A DNA stretch of 35,052 nt from Planctomycetota bacterium (GTDB lineage: Bacteria > Planctomycetota > Phycisphaerae > Tepidisphaerales > Tepidisphaeraceae): the NCBI GenBank assembly GCA_026693085.1, contig JAPLNB010000154.1, positions 1 through 35,052 of the forward strand, written 5' to 3'. The notes under the pieces were generated by a model. The model was not told the origin of the DNA and did no database searches. It worked only from the letters and a program-made list of their open reading frames with translations. The stretch's first letter is position 1. Each line of letters opens with the position of its first letter. A program made the translations under genes and the position numbers. Below, one piece after another: positions 15,977 to 24,883 of this stretch.

Positions 15977-16040
15977 GACTATTCAAGAACAGCGCGGTCT
16001 AAACTGCACCTCCTCCTGGTTATCGGTCGTTGGGCAGATT

Positions 16041-16068
16041 TTGCTGGAATAGTCGCGGCCCGTATCAT
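16041..16068 (+). promoter_or_regulatory. Probable promoter of nagB-nagA
   Basis: TTGCTG (16041-16046) and TATCAT (16063-16068) are 16 bases apart; the -10 matches five of six. It lies in the 142-base gap between the divergent glycosyltransferase and nagB genes and would give a leader of about 45 bases. Confidence 0.45.
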
Positions 16069-16118
16069 ATCAACAAGAGTGAGTGGGTCCGGACGGGCAT
16101 TTCACCAGAGGGACGGCC

Positions 16119-16862
16119 ATGAAAGTGGTCACCAGCGATTCCAAGGCGGCAATGGCTCGGAAAGCCGCGGTAGACGGGGCCGAACTCATTCGCGCGGCAC
16201 TGCGCGCCAGGGGCGAAGCCAATATCATTGTGGCAACGGGCGCTTCACAGTTCGAGATGCTCGAGGAGTTGGTGCGAGCCGAGGGGGTCGCGTGGAGCCG
16301 CGTGACGGCGTTTCACCTCGACGAGTATGTCGCCGTGCCGATCTCCCATCCGGCCTCGTTCAGGCTCTACCTCTGGCGGCGGTTCGTCAGCAAGCTGCCC
16401 TTGCCACTGCGCACGTTTCATTACATCAACGCCGAAACCGATTGGGAGGGCGAATGCCACCGGCTCGACGCGATCATCCGCGAGCATCCGATCGACGTGG
16501 CGTTCATCGGCATCGGCGAGAACGGGCACCTGGCGTTCAACGATCCGCCCGCAGATTTCGAAACCGAAAAGCCCTACCTCGTGGTGAACCTTGATGAAGC
16601 CTGCCGGAGACAGCAGCATGGCGAGGGTTGGTTTGCCACCCTGGCCGATGTGCCAACGCGGGCGGTCTCCATGTCCATCCGGCAGATCATGAAATCCAAA
16701 GCCATCGTCTGCACCGTCCCCGACCATCGTAAGGCCACAGCGGTGAAACATGCGGTCGAAGGGCTCGTAACACCGCTCGTGCCCGCGTCGATCCTCCAGG
16801 AGCATGGGCAGGCGACGATCTACCTGGACCCGCCCGCCGCGACGATGCTGAAACAAAAGTAA
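16119..16862 (+). CDS. nagB: Glucosamine-6-phosphate deaminase
   Basis: Cytoplasmic enzyme of 247 residues that converts glucosamine-6-phosphate to fructose-6-phosphate and ammonia. Signatures: ATGASQ (39-44, phosphate binding), FHLDEY with the catalytic Asp68 (65-70), and [13 protein letters not shown] (131-143) with Glu134 and His137. ATG 16119 is chosen over the open frame to 16083 because AGAGGGA lies just before it. Length is close to the family (240-270). nagA follows after 23 bases, so the pair makes a two-step GlcNAc-6-phosphate breakdown route. No transporter, kinase or NagC-like regulator is seen nearby. Confidence 0.95.
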   Translation: MKVVTSDSKAAMARKAAVDGAELIRAALRARGEANIIVATGASQFEMLEELVRAEGVAWSRVTAFHLDEYVAVPISHPASFRLYLWRRFVSKLPLPLRTFHYINAETDWEGECHRLDAIIREHPIDVAFIGIGENGHLAFNDPPADFETEKPYLVVNLDEACRRQQHGEGWFATLADVPTRAVSMSIRQIMKSKAIVCTVPDHRKATAVKHAVEGLVTPLVPASILQEHGQATIYLDPPAATMLKQK

Positions 16863-16885
16863 ACGGCTTGGCAATTGAGAACACG

Positions 16886-17809
16886 ATGACAAACGGCGGT
16901 TACTTCGATCTCCAGGTCAACGGCTACGGCGGCGTGGATTTCAACCAGGATGACCTCACGGCGGAGCAACTGCACGCGGCCTGCGAAGCGCTACGCGGTG
17001 ATGGCGTGCAGGCGATGCTGGCAACAATCATCACCGAAGACCTGCCGAAAATGGCCCGGCGGCTGCGGCGGATCGTCGAACTGAGAGATACCGACGACCT
17101 GGCGAGGCAGATCATCGCTGGCTTCCACATCGAGGGGCCGTTCATCAGTCCCATCGACGGCTATCGCGGGGCGCATCCGAAGGATGCCGTACGGCCGGGC
17201 AACCTAGATGAGATGAAATGCCTGCTGGAGGCCGCCGGCGGACTGACGCGGATCGTAACGCTTGCGCCCGAATGCGATGCGGCAATGCGGCTGACGCGGA
17301 TGCTTGCTGCCCAGGGCGTAACGGTGGCCGCAGGCCATTGCGACCCGAGCCTGGATCAACTCAGGGCCGCCATCGACGCGGGACTGAGCCTCTTCACGCA
17401 CCTGGGCAACGGCTGCCCGATGGTCATGCATCGGCATGACAACATCATCCAGCGGGCGCTATCTTTGGCCAAGCATTTGTGGCTGACTTTCATTGCCGAC
17501 GGGGCGCATGTGCCGTTCGTGGCATTGGGGAATTACTTACGCCTTGCCGGCCTGGAGCGGTGCGTGGTGGTAACCGACGCGATCGCGCCAGCCGGACGCG
17601 GACCCGGACGCTATACCCTCGGGCGGTGGGATCTCGTGATCGGCGATGACCTGGTCGCGCGCTCGCCGGACGGCTCGCATTTCGTCGGCTCGGCGATGAC
17701 CATGCGGCAGGCGGAGCGAAACCTGATCAACGGCGTAGGGCTTGCCCGATCCGAGGTCGAGCAGTTGACCATCCACAATCCCCGATCATTGTTGTCGGTC
17801 GCGCAATGA
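16886..17809 (+). CDS. nagA: N-acetylglucosamine-6-phosphate deacetylase, short form
   Basis: Protein of 307 residues from ATG 16886 (TTG 16868 would add six). It belongs to the amidohydrolase family and should remove acetate from GlcNAc-6-phosphate, feeding nagB. DLQVNGYGGVDFN (8-20) and HIEGPF with Glu83 (81-86) are seen, together with metal-ligand histidines 151 (AAGHCDPS) and 172 (THLGNG). DGAHVP (205-210) and VVTDAIAPAG with Asp231 complete the active site. Usual NagA proteins have about 380 residues; the N-terminal beta-sandwich strands before DLQVNG and the matching C-terminal part are missing. All active-site motifs are present, so it is probably functional. No strong Shine-Dalgarno. 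Confidence 0.88.
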   Translation: MTNGGYFDLQVNGYGGVDFNQDDLTAEQLHAACEALRGDGVQAMLATIITEDLPKMARRLRRIVELRDTDDLARQIIAGFHIEGPFISPIDGYRGAHPKDAVRPGNLDEMKCLLEAAGGLTRIVTLAPECDAAMRLTRMLAAQGVTVAAGHCDPSLDQLRAAIDAGLSLFTHLGNGCPMVMHRHDNIIQRALSLAKHLWLTFIADGAHVPFVALGNYLRLAGLERCVVVTDAIAPAGRGPGRYTLGRWDLVIGDDLVARSPDGSHFVGSAMTMRQAERNLINGVGLARSEVEQLTIHNPRSLLSVAQ

Positions 17810-17841
17810 TCCAGACTCCCCACACGCCATCCGCAACCGCT

Positions 17842-19227
17842 TCATTTATCCGCCGACTGCTCCGACATCTTCCGGAGTCGCTCCTGAATCTCCTTGACCT
17901 TTGGGACAATCTTGGACTTGGGGTAGCGGTACTCGATCACATCGAGCATGCGGGCGGCCTCCTGGTAATTGAACGCAGCCAGCGCGTTCATCGCTGAGGC
18001 AAAATACATGTCCGCGCCCAGCGGATGTTCCGGGAAGCGGCTGAGAAACAGATCCTGGATCTTCTTCATGTCGTCCCCACGGTCCAAACGCCGCAACGTC
18101 TGCCAATGGATGTACAGGATCTGCGGAAGATGGGTGACGGCTCGCCTGTCCTCTGCGTACTTGGGAGCTTCTTCGGCAATCGACGGAAGCTGCTCGGCCT
18201 CGTACAGATACTTCAGCCGCAGCATCGCGGCGCGGCCGAAACTCGGTGACTCGGCATACTTCGAAAGCAGCGACTTGGCTTCCTCGGCCGCCAGCTTGGG
18301 ATGGCCGATGTTCGAAAGCACCTCCGCTCGCTGCAAGTGCAACGCCACCGCGTCCTCGGCCCTGCCCGCCGTGTCCGCCATGTCGATTGCGATTTTCAGG
18401 CAGTGGATCGCCCCGTGATACTCCGAGGCCGCCGTAAGTTTGCCCGCCGCCGCTCGCAGGTAGTCGATCGGCGGGAGCGTCCGCCCGGCCTTGTCAATCG
18501 CGGATTTCTGAAACAGCGCAAACTGATACGCCGCCAACGGCCGTTTCACCGACAACGCAAAACTCTCGATCATTGGCAATGCCTTGGCCGAGCGCATCCA
18601 GTCCGGCAGCGAATTGATCTGCGTAATCGACCAGTTCTGATCCGGCACGTGCAGCAGCGGCAGCACCATCGTCAACTGGATCGCATCCGCAGCCAGCTTC
18701 TCGTCCATCATCCCCATGATCCGCCCACGCTTTGCGACGTAGTTCTCCGCGGCTTTGACAGCAGCGCCATAGTAATCGAGCAGCACCTTGAACTGTTCCT
18801 CGCTGACCTGTGGCCGCGACAGACCGGCAGAAAACTCCGCGTCGTATTCCACCAGAATCTCCGCGGCGCTCATCGTGTTCTTCGGCACCCGCGACCCTTT
18901 GGAACTCTCCAGCCCCGTCGCCAGCATGGTGTCCAGCGACGCAGCACCCGACGACCGCAGCCGCCCGGATAGCATGCCCACAACCTTGTCCACCAGATCC
19001 AGTCGCTGCTGAAGCTCGATGAGTGCCGGATCTTTCGAATTCGCCGCCACGATCGCCGCGTATTTCGGCTGCAGCGTCCCCAGCGCATCGCGCTTGAATG
19101 AAGCATAATCGTCGCCGCTGGCCGCAAACGCGACCCCGCATGTCAGCACCAACAGCACCGCAACCGCTGGCTGCAGAAGCCAACGATCCGGTGAATTCCC
19201 GATGATGAGCTTCATATCGTGTCTCAT
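17842..19227 (-). CDS. Exported TPR-type protein, last gene of the secretion operon
   Basis: Protein of 461 residues with an N-terminal export signal (hydrophobic about 18-35, ending GVAFAA). The rest is all-helical. The C-terminal third shows TPR-like units, with BamD/YbgF-like phrases such as LFLSRFPEHPLGADMYFASA and YRYPKSKIVPKVKEIQERL. GGAGG lies 10 bases before ATG 19227, favouring it over ATG 19215. It starts 3 bases after the stop of the TPR lipoprotein gene. It ends 32 bases from convergent nagA with no clear terminator between. A role in secretion-complex assembly is inferred from position only. Confidence 0.85.
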   Translation of the reverse strand: MRHDMKLIIGNSPDRWLLQPAVAVLLVLTCGVAFAASGDDYASFKRDALGTLQPKYAAIVAANSKDPALIELQQRLDLVDKVVGMLSGRLRSSGAASLDTMLATGLESSKGSRVPKNTMSAAEILVEYDAEFSAGLSRPQVSEEQFKVLLDYYGAAVKAAENYVAKRGRIMGMMDEKLAADAIQLTMVLPLLHVPDQNWSITQINSLPDWMRSAKALPMIESFALSVKRPLAAYQFALFQKSAIDKAGRTLPPIDYLRAAAGKLTAASEYHGAIHCLKIAIDMADTAGRAEDAVALHLQRAEVLSNIGHPKLAAEEAKSLLSKYAESPSFGRAAMLRLKYLYEAEQLPSIAEEAPKYAEDRRAVTHLPQILYIHWQTLRRLDRGDDMKKIQDLFLSRFPEHPLGADMYFASAMNALAAFNYQEAARMLDVIEYRYPKSKIVPKVKEIQERLRKMSEQSADK

Positions 19228-19230
19228 GGT

Positions 19231-19869
19231 TCAAATGCCTCCTGCTGGCTGGGCCTTGACCGGCCGAGTGGTCGCGGGGATGCGCACGCTCTGCATCTGC
19301 AGCCACTGACGCCACTGCGGCCGGTTCTCCCGCAGCAATGCCCGGTCGATCAGTTCCTTCGCCCGGCCAAGGTTCTGATTGGAACGAACGCACGCGCGGG
19401 CAAGATTCTCCATCACCGCAACTTCCTCGCCGTCCAATCGCAACGCTGTTTCGTATGCCTTGATCGCGTCGTTGAGCCGGCCAACCGCCTCGTAGACCGT
19501 CCCCATGTTGTAGTGCGGCTCGTACCGGGTCGGCGCCAGACGCGACGCCTCGTAAAAGGCTTCCGCGGCACCGTAATAATTCTCAAGCTCGAAGTTCACC
19601 GCCCCCAACGCCATCCACGCGTAAACGTTGTGGTTGTCGGCGTTGACGGCGGCGGCGAAATTCTTGTGCGCCTGCTCCAGCCGACCGGCCTTCTGCGCTT
19701 CCACGCCTTCCCGGTACAGCCGCTTCGACTGCTCCCGCCCTTGCTGGCGGGCACTCACCTCCTCAGCCAACGCCTGTTGCGCCTCCGTGTTTGACTGCTG
19801 ATGATGACACGAACAAAGCGGCAGCATCAGCATCACCAGCGCCAGCCCGATTCGATACGTTCGACTCAT
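19231..19869 (-). CDS. TPR lipoprotein, PilF/PilW-like (pilotin candidate)
   Basis: Protein of 212 residues. The signal peptide ends in LPLCSCHH; Cys21 in L-C-S-C is a slightly unusual lipobox. Three TPR units follow in about 53-160, for example GVEAQKAGRLEQAHKNFAAA, ALGAVNFELENYYGAAEAFY and MGTVYEAVGRLNDAIKAYET. It overlaps the gspD stop by 4 bases (ATGA). In type IV pilus systems a TPR lipoprotein of this kind (PilF/PilW) helps the secretin reach the outer membrane, and its position directly after gspD suggests the same job. That role is inference. Confidence 0.85.
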   Translation of the reverse strand: MSRTYRIGLALVMLMLPLCSCHHQQSNTEAQQALAEEVSARQQGREQSKRLYREGVEAQKAGRLEQAHKNFAAAVNADNHNVYAWMALGAVNFELENYYGAAEAFYEASRLAPTRYEPHYNMGTVYEAVGRLNDAIKAYETALRLDGEEVAVMENLARACVRSNQNLGRAKELIDRALLRENRPQWRQWLQMQSVRIPATTRPVKAQPAGGI

Positions 19870-22322
19870 TGCATCTGCTCCTTTCCAGTTCCATTCACGG
19901 CAGGCGCGAAGCTCTTCAGCGGATTGTCCGGGAAGTCCTTGCGCGACAGCTTGGCCTGTTGCACATCCTCAAGGCTCAGAAACTGCAGGTCCTTGAACTT
20001 CAGGTCGCGCAGGACGATCGGGCGGATGAAAATAAACAGCGTTTCCTTCACCTGCCCGCTCGATCGATTCTCAAACAACGAGCCCACCAGCGGAATGTCC
20101 ATCAGCAGCGGAATCCCGTCCCGCACCGTCTCATCGCGAGTGGACGCCAGCCCGCCCAGCACGACCGTGTACTCAGCCGGAATCCGAACCGTCCCCTGGC
20201 TGGTGTTCTGGCGGATGGGCGGCGGAAGGTTCGCAGCAAGCTGCTGCGGACTGCGCTTGTCGAACGAGCTCAGGTTCACCTGGTACTCCAGCCGCAGCCA
20301 ATCTTCCTTGGAAACATGCGGAACAACCGCCAGCGTAGCCCCGGCCTCCGCAAAGCCCCCGAAGCTCGTCACCGTCGTGGTCGCACCCTGGCTGAGGACC
20401 GTGTACGGCTCCTTGCTGAGCTGCTTGATCTCCGCGGTGGCGTTGTCCTCAACGAGGATCTTCGGCGTCGCCGTAATCCGCGTATCGCCGACGGTCTTCA
20501 GGGCATTGAAAACGACGTTGAACTCATCGGCTCGGAAGACGCCGAAGTTCAGCCCGAACGGCGGCGGCTGCGTGAACGCCAGATTCCCAGTGGCCGAGTC
20601 CACTTTGCCGACGCCAAAGTTGCTAAAGCCAATCGTGTTGGTCGTATTCAGGTGCGCGCCGCTCAGTTCCACCCCAAGATTGAAGTTGTTGGTGCTCCGC
20701 ACCGTGACGAGCGTGACTTCGAGCATCACCTGATCGCGAGGTCTGTCGAGTTCGCGGATCAGTGATAAGAACTCCTCGTGCTCGGAGGCTGACGCCTTGA
20801 TGACCACCGCATTGATTTCCGCTGCCGCGGTGACCTGGGCAGGAATCACGTCGGCTGCGCCCGAGTACCCCGAACCCGCCGCCGCGCCACCCGCGCCACC
20901 CGCGTCACCCCCCCGAGCGGCGGCCGGCGGCAGTGCAGAAGCAGTGCCAGTCGCAGCCCCAGCACCCATTGCCCCCCCCGCTCGCGCTGAATCACCCAGC
21001 CCCCCGTGCCGCTCCTGCACCGCCAACCGGCCGTTGCGGTCCTTGGAGTTGATAACACCCTGCACAACATCCGCGACCTCTCTGGCCGATGAGTTCTCCA
21101 ATCGATACACCCGGATGCCCCCCGAACTCGGAGGCAATGGCTTGTCGATCGCGGCAATGATCTTCGCCATCCGCTGCTGATCCGTCGGCGAACCCTCGAC
21201 GATGATCTGGTTGTTCTGCTCGCTCGCTGAGACCTTCAGCCTCGACGTGTTCCGATCGCTGCCGGAGCCGCTGCTCACGCCGCCGCTCATGCCAGATCCG
21301 CCGCCATAGCCACCGCTGCGAAGGTCCTCCATCACGATCTCCTGCAACGTCCGGTAGACATCCCGGGCATTCGTGTACTTGAGTTGGTACGCGACCACAT
21401 CGATCAACGGCGGCGCGTCGAGCCGCATAATCAGTTCCTCGGTTTGGATCACGTCCGCAGCCAGCCCACGCAGCACAATCACATTGAGCTTCGGCTCGAT
21501 CATGAACTGCACCAGCCACCGGTCGCCAGCTCGCGTCATGTCGGCTCGCTCACCCGCCGCACTTCCTGCGCTCGCGGGCGTTGTGCCTGCTGGTGCCACC
21601 GGAACCGCTACCGAACTGCCCTGCCCGGTGCGGCCGCTCTTGTTCGCAGTGTCCGCCAGGAACTTCTCCAGCCTGGGCACGATGTTTGCCGCCTCAAGGT
21701 GCTTCAGAACGACAACCTTCACGGTGTCCTTCTCGAACGGCACATCCAGCGACTCGACCACTCGCAACAGGCTCTCCAGCAGCGGTGCCGGCAGCAACAG
21801 GACCAGTTTGTTGCTTTCTTCGCCCGCCATCATCCGGCCCACAGACGTCTTGTCCTTGTCTCTTTGAATGAACGGCTGAAGAATCGTGGCGACGTCCTTC
21901 GACTTGGCATGCTTGAGCTGGATGATGCGTTTCTCCAGCCCACGCGTTCGCGAGTACTCGTCGAACGTCATCACCTCGACCGAACTCCCCTTCCGCTCCA
22001 CGACCAGGTCCGCGATGATCCCGATGCGCTCGAGCACCTGGTCCGGCGTGAGGTTCTTGATCCAGATATTCACCTTGGGCGGCTTCTCGGAAATCTCCGG
22101 GCTCATGAAAATGCTCCACCCGGTCAGGTCCGAGATCATCTTGAACACGTTCGTCACCGGAGAATCGACCAGTTCAACACTGCTGATCACACCGGCATCT
22201 TTGGCCGCCTTCGGCGATTCAGGCTTGCTGAATGGATCAACTTTGCCCTGCCCCCAAGCCGGCCCGCTCAACGCAGCCGTCGCGATCACCATCCATACGA
22301 TCAGACTTCCCCTGATTTTCAT
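19866..22322 (-). CDS. gspD: Type II secretion secretin GspD
   Basis: Outer-membrane channel subunit of 818 residues. A signal peptide (1-24, ending AWGQG) is followed by an N0 domain (about 45-110) and N1-N3 repeats. The C-terminal secretin domain includes LRLEYQVNLSSF, VRIPAEYTVVLGG and DIPLVGSLFENRSSGQVKE, then LFIFIRPIVLRD. Two low-complexity inserts interrupt the periplasmic part: a Gly/Ser loop (GGYGGGSGMSGGVSSGSGS) and a longer Gly/Ala-rich stretch of about 55 residues before the last N domain. GGGAG lies 8 bases before ATG 22322; the open frame upstream to 22379 would run into the preceding gene. The gap to that gene is 34 bases. Confidence 0.95.
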   Translation of the reverse strand: MKIRGSLIVWMVIATAALSGPAWGQGKVDPFSKPESPKAAKDAGVISSVELVDSPVTNVFKMISDLTGWSIFMSPEISEKPPKVNIWIKNLTPDQVLERIGIIADLVVERKGSSVEVMTFDEYSRTRGLEKRIIQLKHAKSKDVATILQPFIQRDKDKTSVGRMMAGEESNKLVLLLPAPLLESLLRVVESLDVPFEKDTVKVVVLKHLEAANIVPRLEKFLADTANKSGRTGQGSSVAVPVAPAGTTPASAGSAAGERADMTRAGDRWLVQFMIEPKLNVIVLRGLAADVIQTEELIMRLDAPPLIDVVAYQLKYTNARDVYRTLQEIVMEDLRSGGYGGGSGMSGGVSSGSGSDRNTSRLKVSASEQNNQIIVEGSPTDQQRMAKIIAAIDKPLPPSSGGIRVYRLENSSAREVADVVQGVINSKDRNGRLAVQERHGGLGDSARAGGAMGAGAATGTASALPPAAARGGDAGGAGGAAAGSGYSGAADVIPAQVTAAAEINAVVIKASASEHEEFLSLIRELDRPRDQVMLEVTLVTVRSTNNFNLGVELSGAHLNTTNTIGFSNFGVGKVDSATGNLAFTQPPPFGLNFGVFRADEFNVVFNALKTVGDTRITATPKILVEDNATAEIKQLSKEPYTVLSQGATTTVTSFGGFAEAGATLAVVPHVSKEDWLRLEYQVNLSSFDKRSPQQLAANLPPPIRQNTSQGTVRIPAEYTVVLGGLASTRDETVRDGIPLLMDIPLVGSLFENRSSGQVKETLFIFIRPIVLRDLKFKDLQFLSLEDVQQAKLSRKDFPDNPLKSFAPAVNGTGKEQMQ

Positions 22323-22356
22323 GTTCCGTCTCCCACAAAAACAATTTACATCCCGA

Positions 22357-22833
22357 TCAATGATCCAAAACGACCACAACGCCCTCGAGCGAGAGTGTCA
22401 CTTTGCCCGTTTCAATGCTGTCAACGGCAAAGTCGAGGATCATCTGGCCTTTTCGAACCGTCTTCACGCCTTCCTTCTCCACCTGCACATACGCCACCAT
22501 CTCCTCGCCCATCTGCACGATCCCTTGCAGCTTCAACTTCTTGAGCAGTCGGTCCGCAGTGCCGTCGCTCTTGACCGCCGCCTGCGCCGCGGCAGGTCGG
22601 ATCAGAACCGTCCCCGCCATCCGCGCCAGCAACGGCTGCAGCGCCGGACGCGACGTTGGCAGAGGCTCAAGACTCCCGCCAGAGCTGGATCGGTTCGACG
22701 TATCCGCAGTCGAGATCGGAACCGTCATCGACAGCGCCACGCAGATCGCTGCCGACAACGCTAACGCCGCGCTGATCTTCATCAGACGCCCCGCCAGGCT
22801 CTGGCTGATGATGGGCTGGCTGTCAGATGCCAT
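22357..22833 (-). CDS. GspC/PilP-like inner-membrane protein
   Basis: Protein of 158 residues with one N-terminal membrane segment (about 18-40), a Ser/Pro/Ala-rich linker, and a C-terminal beta-rich domain from about 100 (LKLQGIVQMGEEMVAYVQ ... GQMILDFAVDSIETGKVTL). This is the layout of GspC homology regions and of the periplasmic part of PilP, both of which link the inner-membrane platform to the secretin. Short for GspC (usually 250-300) and without a PDZ domain, so closer to PilP. It overlaps the upstream gene by 11 bases and precedes gspD, its expected partner. Confidence 0.8.
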   Translation of the reverse strand: MASDSQPIISQSLAGRLMKISAALALSAAICVALSMTVPISTADTSNRSSSGGSLEPLPTSRPALQPLLARMAGTVLIRPAAAQAAVKSDGTADRLLKKLKLQGIVQMGEEMVAYVQVEKEGVKTVRKGQMILDFAVDSIETGKVTLSLEGVVVVLDH

Positions 22834-23428
22834 TGGCGCCCTCCCTTGCAGGCTTGGCTTTCTTCTCGCCGACCGCCGACGGCGGAGTCTTCTCCGAAGT
22901 AAGCCGGATCATCCGCAACGCCAAACTGCATTCCACCGCGTTGGGGCCCTGCGTGCCGCGGAGCACAAACGCCTCCACCCCGGTCACCGACTGCCCGTTG
23001 GTCGTCTCCGAGGCAAACTTCATGACCTCCGGCAGTTTTCCCGATACCGACAGCCTCACCCGGTACACGCGGTAGCTGCGTTCCTCCTTCACCGGCAGAG
23101 CCTTCATGTTGTTTATGTTCATCCCCGGCAGACGCGCCATCACCTCCAACTCGCGCAACCAACTTGCCAGCGTCATCTGGTCCGTTTCGGTCTGCCAAGT
23201 CTGCTGATCCAGCCGGGCAAATTCCGCATCCACTACCTTCTTCCGCGATAGATTCCGGACGAACCGGTCATGCTCCGCCGTCTGGCTGTGCAGCCGCGAT
23301 CGCAGCAACGCCCATTCCCGCCACGTCGGCAGCATCACATTCCGAAAGAGCGGCAGCGCCAGTATCGCGGCGGCAAACACCGCGCACAGCACCCACTCGC
23401 GTTGGTTCAGTTTGCGGCGAAAGATCAT
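22823..23428 (-). CDS. PilO/GspM-like platform protein
   Basis: Protein of 201 residues with a short cytoplasmic tail, one membrane segment (about 13-32), a coiled-coil-like stretch (about 35-85) and a C-terminal ferredoxin-like domain containing YRVYRVRLSVSGKLPEVMKF. This matches PilO and GspM, which pair with PilN or GspL in the inner-membrane assembly platform. Sequence conservation in the family is low, so the call rests on architecture and gene order (overlap of 4 bases with the GspL-like gene before it and 11 bases with the GspC/PilP-like gene after it). Confidence 0.8.
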   Translation of the reverse strand: MIFRRKLNQREWVLCAVFAAAILALPLFRNVMLPTWREWALLRSRLHSQTAEHDRFVRNLSRKKVVDAEFARLDQQTWQTETDQMTLASWLRELEVMARLPGMNINNMKALPVKEERSYRVYRVRLSVSGKLPEVMKFASETTNGQSVTGVEAFVLRGTQGPNAVECSLALRMIRLTSEKTPPSAVGEKKAKPAREGANGI

Positions 23429-24882
23429 TGGCCAGATCCTTTCCGATTGAGCTTGCAGTCCACGCGAAACTCGACAACCGTCCCTTCGCCTTTCCTCGAT
23501 CGCGAAGCGTCGCCGGGCTGCACCTCTTTGAATGTGCCGTTCTTCTCCAGTTGTTCAGGCAGCAAAAACGCCGTCGCGAGCGATTCCGCCTGCCCCTGCA
23601 GGCGAAGCTTGCCCTGCTCGTCAAGTTCCACGCCGCTGTACGTCAAATTCGGCGGCGAGCTGTCATACAGCCCCGCGATGATGCTCTGGAAATCGCTGCC
23701 GGTCACGCGTGCTGCACGCATCGCTTCCAACTGCTCTATCCGCCGGCCGACCGCTTCGCCTTCCTTCCGGATCGACTCGATCTTCGTCGACAACTGGCCA
23801 ATCCGCTCTTGATATCGATGCACCATGGTCCGCATCGCCATGTACGCCAGCACACACGCCAACACCAGCAGTGACGCCGCCCACAGCACGCTCTTGCGCA
23901 GTGCCGACTGCTGCTGGCGACGCCGGATCTCGCTGGGCAGCAGGTTGCTGGTCTGAAGCTCTCCGGCCTGCACCGCCTCCACCAGCGCCGCGCTAAAGTG
24001 GTAAAGCAGCACGCCGATCTCACCGCCCGATTCCGTCTTCGCCGGCATCGACGGCAACACCTCGCCAAGGTCTTTGAACATGACCCGCCCGTTGGCCAGG
24101 TGCGACGGGCAGTGCGGCCCGATCCACCCGATCGACAGCGCTGACGCATCCGCAGTCCTGGTCGTCAGCAGCGGCCGCACACATTCGACCAGCCCCCGCT
24201 GATACCGCTCCGCCCCCTCCGCCCCTCCCGCAGCCGTTATCGTCCGGATGTTCACCGTCCCATCCGATCCAAGCGAGACCGCTTCAAGCTGATCAGACCC
24301 CAGCGCCGCAATCAGCAGGTCCGCCTGGCCGGCTGTCTTGAGCAACTGAACCCACGCGACAGCGCTGGGCAGAACGATGCCCGGCCGGATGCCCAGCAAC
24401 TCCAGCGCCGACAGGTACGCCCCCAGTTCCTCCCGCCGCGCAATACACACCTCGTAACGTTCGTATCCTTCCTTCCGCGACGCCACCAACCTGTAGCACA
24501 CCTCAACAGCCCCAAACTCCGGCGGCAGCACCGCCGACGCCTCCAACTCCAGGATCGGCGGAACTTCCTCCGCCGACACCTTCGGCAGCTCGAAAACCCG
24601 CAGCAGATACAGCGACTTCGGCAGAATCGCGACGATTGGGCATTTGTCGCCCACTTCCTTCAGCACTTTTGCGGCCTGCGCGGCGGTGCTCACCTGATGC
24701 TGCCGCGCCTCCGCCCCCGAGCGATTCAGTCGCAGATGAACCCCATGGGCCACACCGTTGCAGGGCAGGCACACAACGATCTGGCTCGACCGGTTCCTGC
24801 CGCGTTTGCCCGGCAGCAGCCGCTTGCCCAGTTCCGCAGTCTCGGCCGAGGGCGTTTCTATCCGTTTCTGGCTCCGCGGCAT
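23425..24882 (-). CDS. GspL-like protein (PilM-PilN fusion layout)
   Basis: Protein of 485 residues. The first 330 form a cytoplasmic actin-like PilM/GspL domain (VCLPCNGVAHGVHLRLNR, AILPKSLYLLRVFELPKV, LELEASAVLPPEF). One membrane segment lies at about 331-350, then a coiled-coil (RYQERIGQLSTKIESIRKEG) and a small periplasmic PilN-like domain. It should recruit the ATPase GspE to the membrane. AGGAG lies 7 bases before ATG 24882; the start is one base after the gspK stop. In type IV pilus systems these two halves are separate genes, pilM and pilN. Confidence 0.87.
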   Translation of the reverse strand: MPRSQKRIETPSAETAELGKRLLPGKRGRNRSSQIVVCLPCNGVAHGVHLRLNRSGAEARQHQVSTAAQAAKVLKEVGDKCPIVAILPKSLYLLRVFELPKVSAEEVPPILELEASAVLPPEFGAVEVCYRLVASRKEGYERYEVCIARREELGAYLSALELLGIRPGIVLPSAVAWVQLLKTAGQADLLIAALGSDQLEAVSLGSDGTVNIRTITAAGGAEGAERYQRGLVECVRPLLTTRTADASALSIGWIGPHCPSHLANGRVMFKDLGEVLPSMPAKTESGGEIGVLLYHFSAALVEAVQAGELQTSNLLPSEIRRRQQQSALRKSVLWAASLLVLACVLAYMAMRTMVHRYQERIGQLSTKIESIRKEGEAVGRRIEQLEAMRAARVTGSDFQSIIAGLYDSSPPNLTYSGVELDEQGKLRLQGQAESLATAFLLPEQLEKNGTFKEVQPGDASRSRKGEGTVVEFRVDCKLNRKGSGQ

Positions 24883-24883
24883 A

